From Hyphochytrium catenoides (taxonomy: Eukaryota; Sar; Hyphochytriomycetes; Hyphochytriales; Hyphochytriaceae), in NCBI GenBank assembly GCA_900088475.1, contig FLMG01004035.1:1-64000 (forward strand): a stretch of 64,000 bases of DNA. Direction: 5' to 3'. This document shows, one piece after another, positions 60,601 through 64,000 of this stretch (the stretch's first letter is position 1; the number at the start of each line of letters is the position of its first letter). A program made the translations under genes and the position numbers. A model generated the notes under the pieces. The model did no database searches and had not been told where the DNA came from. It was given only the letters and a program-made list of their open reading frames with translations.

Positions 60601-63600
60601 CACCGTGCATGAATGATATCAGGGTAGTTATTCCACCAGACCTAAATCCTGTCAACCCCCGGTGATTGGAGCCTTGAGGTTAGACTCATATCTTTACCTG
60701 GGAGAACATCTTCAAGCAATGGGAGAAGCTCCCTGGCACCCTGATGTTCCGTCACAAGACACGTTGGGGGTAGCGAGGCAACCGTAGCCCTCCAACCGTC
60801 GGAGTTCCGCCTACCCAACTCCGGGCTATTGGCCCGGCTGACACCAATATCTTCTCCTTTCCAGTGTACTACGAGGTAATGGCAGAGCAGGCTTCAGAAC
60901 GTTGCTAGAGGGTTATGAGCAGCCGCAATCAGTGAAGGCCAGAAGGAATTACCTGGGTAGGATACAATCCGCCTGTGGGATGGCGCCGACTTTCTAAATG
61001 GCGAAAGGAAATATCAGGGGCTTGATACAGAGCGATGGGAAACGAATAAAGTGGTCGAGTTTGTTTTTAGTAAAAAGGTAGCTGGACGGAATTGCAGCAC
61101 GACGACTTAGAGTCATAGCACTGACTCAGGAAAGTCACTAAGAAAGAGCTCCGTACAGCATAAAGATGGCGGAGATCGAGAAGACCAGGATACCCATTCC
61201 AGACGGCAGTTAGCCTTGCTTCTGTTGAGGTCCTCCACCTCGAAGACACCCTCGCGTCCAAGCAAGTCAAGTAGGAGCTCCGGGCTAGTCGCCCTTATTA
61301 GCAGTGGGAGCAGAGCACGATATGGAGAGAACCGTATCGTGTATTCTGCTGCACAGACACAGGGAGTTATTGTGCCAGGATATCTTTGAAGAGAGAGGGC
61401 ATCAATTAGGTTGACAGTACGAGTGCATCTCAAACTCTCATTGAGCTTCTTCTATTGGATGTTTGAAAGGCAAGATCTAAGAAGCAAAAACGAGACAACT
61501 CTCCGCTGCCATCTGAGAGATCAATAGCGGTCTAGGCACATTGATGACGGACCCTTGAAGTAGAAGAGATACTTCATACCTTTCCCCAGCAATTTTGACG
61601 ACCTCTTGGAGGCATCTGCTCTTTCCCATCCCAAGAGATCCCGATAGCAAAACAACATTTCCTCTGTTCGCCTGGGACAGAGACTCTAGGCGGGTTTCGA
61701 GAGCTATGAGCACCTTTTGATGGCCAACCATATGGACTCCCCTTTTGAGAGGCGACGTCAGGATTGAGCTCCTCTTGCCCAAATGACCCTGAAACCAGAC
61801 AGAAGTCAGATTACAGGTAGGAGTCTATTGCTGAGACTGGATAACAACCAGAGATGTGAAGATAAAAGGTGGACCACAAAGGGATTCTTGAGCTGCAAGG
61901 GCCATATAGAGCTTGATAAAATGATAAACCAAAAGGTATAAGAAATGAAGAAAGAAAAACCAACGCAGATGAAGAGGGGAATGAGTCATCAAGGCGGTAC
62001 TATGTGGCTGTTCGACATCTGACCGTCTTTCTCTCTTCTATAGGGGCAAAGACAAAGACCTCTTCTGCCTTCCCTTTCAACCTATGTGATAGTATGAAAA
62101 GCAGAGTGTCGGTAGAGCAAGTGTAAATGAGACACTATAGAAGATGGATGCTCCTTATGTGAGTGCAGTATTCAACCCGACGTAGAAGATAAGGGGAGAT
62201 AGGTCGGCGCGTCAAGAAGGCTAAGTGATACTGCCGGCAATTGGTAAAGAGGGACGAGTGGACTAACAAAAACGAAGGCAGGAGCTGCTAACTGGTTGAG
62301 GTCTTGGTCCTGCATAGACTTAACTGACGAATTCAAAACTGCAGTGGGGAAAATAGCTCCTTAGAGTCAACTGCTCTGGAGCACGCGAGACATAGTGACG
62401 AGTAGGACCGTACCTTGCCGCAGGCATACTTTAAACTTAATTTTGGCATGCGATTCTCTGTAGGTCTCTTTGTCCACGAGAATATGTATTCTCTGGGAAC
62501 TAGCCACGTTCTGGTCGTTTTCAGCCAGGCTACGGTTGTTCTGTAATCTTCCCAGCTTACATGCCTCTCCCATGAGTCTTGCCGCCAGGTTAACGCTATC
62601 TCCAATCACTGCGTACTCGCACCTCCGTCTGCTTCCTACTACTCCAGCGTACACTCTCCCGGTGGCAATTCCTACCTTGCAAGGGACTGAACGCAAGGAT
62701 AGTTCGTGTACCAAGCGCATTGCACACCTGGGGATTGTGGGTGAGTGAGAAAAGATAGGCTGCAGGGAATAGCCGAAGCCATGGTCAAGCCTTGGAGGGA
62801 ACCAGTAAGGCAGTCGATCAAAGAAAGAGCACATGCCAATGTAAGGTCCAAAGTACCCATAGATGGAGGGGTCTGCCTTAAGTGACCGGGAATTGGCATA
62901 AATAGGCGCGAAAGGACCTTGTAGCCAGGACGGCATCGTTTTCGTGGGCCAATGGGTAAAGTCCAAACACTGCAATCATTACTGTTCCTTTATCATCCAT
63001 AAGGAACTGACGCATAGAACCTTCATATAGGTAGAGGACTTCCTGCATGATCTGTAACGATGTCTGCACCAGTTGGAGATCAAAGCATGGGAGCAAGAGG
63101 ACAGGCCGTTAACAGGGAGATAAAGAGATCAGAGGAGCCTATGCTGTGTTGAAAATCGAGTACTAGCACCGCCGTGACAGAAGCAAGACAAGACTGCCTT
63201 TGACTAGTAATACCTGCAAAGTATGGAGTATCTCGTCATCTTTTCTTGAGTAGTCGACATCTGAGAGGTTGATAAAGAGAATTGTGGTCCGTCGAAGCTC
63301 CCCCACGGTCCTTCTTTCCCACTCCTCTTCTCTAACCCCTTCACGTACCGAGCCAGGAAGATATCTGGGTACCCAGATAGAGTTGAAGTGGAAACACATT
63401 TGCAGTGAACAGAGTAGGGAGCCAAGGTATGGGGAACGGCGTTAAGGTGGAGTCGGGAAGCAAGGAATGAGAGATGGCCTTTTACCTGAGAAGCACTTGA
63501 CAGACATCCATGCTGAAGAGACTTGTGCTGTTTCACAAACGAATCCGAATGCAGCAGATTAGACGGCAGAGCTGCTCCAGAATATGAAAATCAAGGTCTA

Positions 63601-64000
63601 GGGGAGTGGCGTAGAACAAGTCGCGGGACCCGAGTTTAAATCGGGAAGGTCGCAAGGCTTAATGTTCTCACGGGCACTTGAGGATAACATGAACCGAATC
63701 GATGCTTTTTGAAATCATATTGATCGGAAGACATACCTAGTCTGCCTTTGGCTCTCTGCCCACCTGGCCCATCTCCATTGCGAAGGCAACAGCTGAAGCC
63801 GCTCTTTGAGCCCACATACTCGAACCACACCTCCGTATCGTCTAGGCATCTCGGCATGGCAGCGTGAGGAGATTAGAGCCCAGGTCTACATTCCATAAAC
63901 AAGAGTCAAAATAACTGACAGTCAAAGCAGCCTTGTCGGTCAGAGTGAAGAGCGTGATCTGCATGCTCATAGGCCAATGTATATACGCTCCAGATAAGGC
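54687..64000 (-). CDS. Soluble adenylyl cyclase-like protein (ADCY10 type), truncated by right window edge
   Basis: Large multi-exon gene whose 5' part lies beyond the window. The second class III cyclase domain is clear: ELRRTTILFINLSDVDYS, EGSMRQFLMDDKGTVMIAVF, GLYPLAHENDAV, KVGIATGRVYAGVVGSRRRC and YAVIGDSVNLAARLMGEACK. Asn in FINL replaces the metal-binding Asp, as usual for the second domain of this family. An NTPase domain follows: VGHQKVLIALETRLE, P-loop LLSGSLGMGKSRCLQEVVK (about 61650-61610) and Walker B MLLVIEDLQWMDHESWSLV (about 60300-60240). Further blocks are FSRTEGNPQYVEELLRALQ and SIQGILASRIDRLVHSEQDL. The rest, to the stop at 54687, is helical and probably TPR-like, ending LTEMELTLGSEEFATAEKRQ. 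Animal sAC makes cAMP in response to bicarbonate and calcium. That this enzyme does so is inference, and needs the unseen first cyclase domain. Exons between 54700 and 58200 are only partly resolved. Confidence 0.85.

Noticed and set aside
63620-63660. Possible tRNA T-arm (cccgagtttaaatcggg)
   Set aside because: No matching acceptor stem, D-arm or anticodon arm at the right spacing.

Overview
The window is nuclear DNA of a microbial eukaryote with base composition close to 50% GC. Nearly every gene is broken by short GT-AG introns. The products are eukaryotic: a JmjC/PHD chromatin protein, an F-box/LRR protein, PLAC8, a GPI-type surface protein, a soluble-type adenylyl cyclase and a tandem voltage-gated K+ channel. 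Long (CT)n/(GA)n tracts and three N gaps (15927-15982, 35268-35297, 48492-48895) are typical of a draft assembly. I cannot name the species. The gene set suits a protist or alga, but nothing I can see settles the lineage. Gene models were built by hand, joining exons at splice sites so that the reading phase stays open. For eleven genes the exon lengths sum to a whole number of codons from start to stop.

Layout from left to right. A JmjC-PHD histone demethylase (-, 262-4364) is divergent from an IMPACT/YigZ-type protein (+, 5109-5926). Next come a family I.5-like lipase (-, 6114-8053), a proline-rich single-pass membrane protein (-, 9678-11714) and an F-box/LRR protein whose 5' end runs into a gap (-, 12614 to beyond 15926). 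A gene-poor 4 kb follows, then a single-exon PLAC8 protein (+, 20048-20851). A nine-exon GLTSCR1-domain protein (-, 21720-26037) comes next, followed by mitochondrial-type ribosomal protein bL35 (+, 27057-27382). Two membrane or scaffold genes follow: a two-PDZ protein (-, 27813-29763) and an eleven-exon multispanning protein (-, 29990-33869). A tyrosine-rich GPI-type surface protein (-, 35459-36462) is followed by two unassigned spliced genes, a HIT-family protein (+, 40132-41478) and a 13-exon ATRIP-like coiled-coil/helical-repeat protein (-, 42366-46064).

The right end holds a 13-exon, 1044-residue channel with two complete six-helix K+ channel repeats (+, 49040-54156). Tail-to-tail with it is a soluble-adenylyl-cyclase-like gene (-, 54687 past the right edge) carrying the second cyclase domain, the NTPase domain and the long C-terminal region; its first cyclase domain would lie outside the window. 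No CRISPR array, rRNA, convincing tRNA, transposase or reverse transcriptase was found. The most noteworthy items are the 12-helix two-pore K+ channel, the GLTSCR1 protein, the tyrosine/acid repeat surface protein, the JmjC-then-PHD domain order with a GC-AG intron, and a G-quadruplex-type tract pressed against a splice acceptor.
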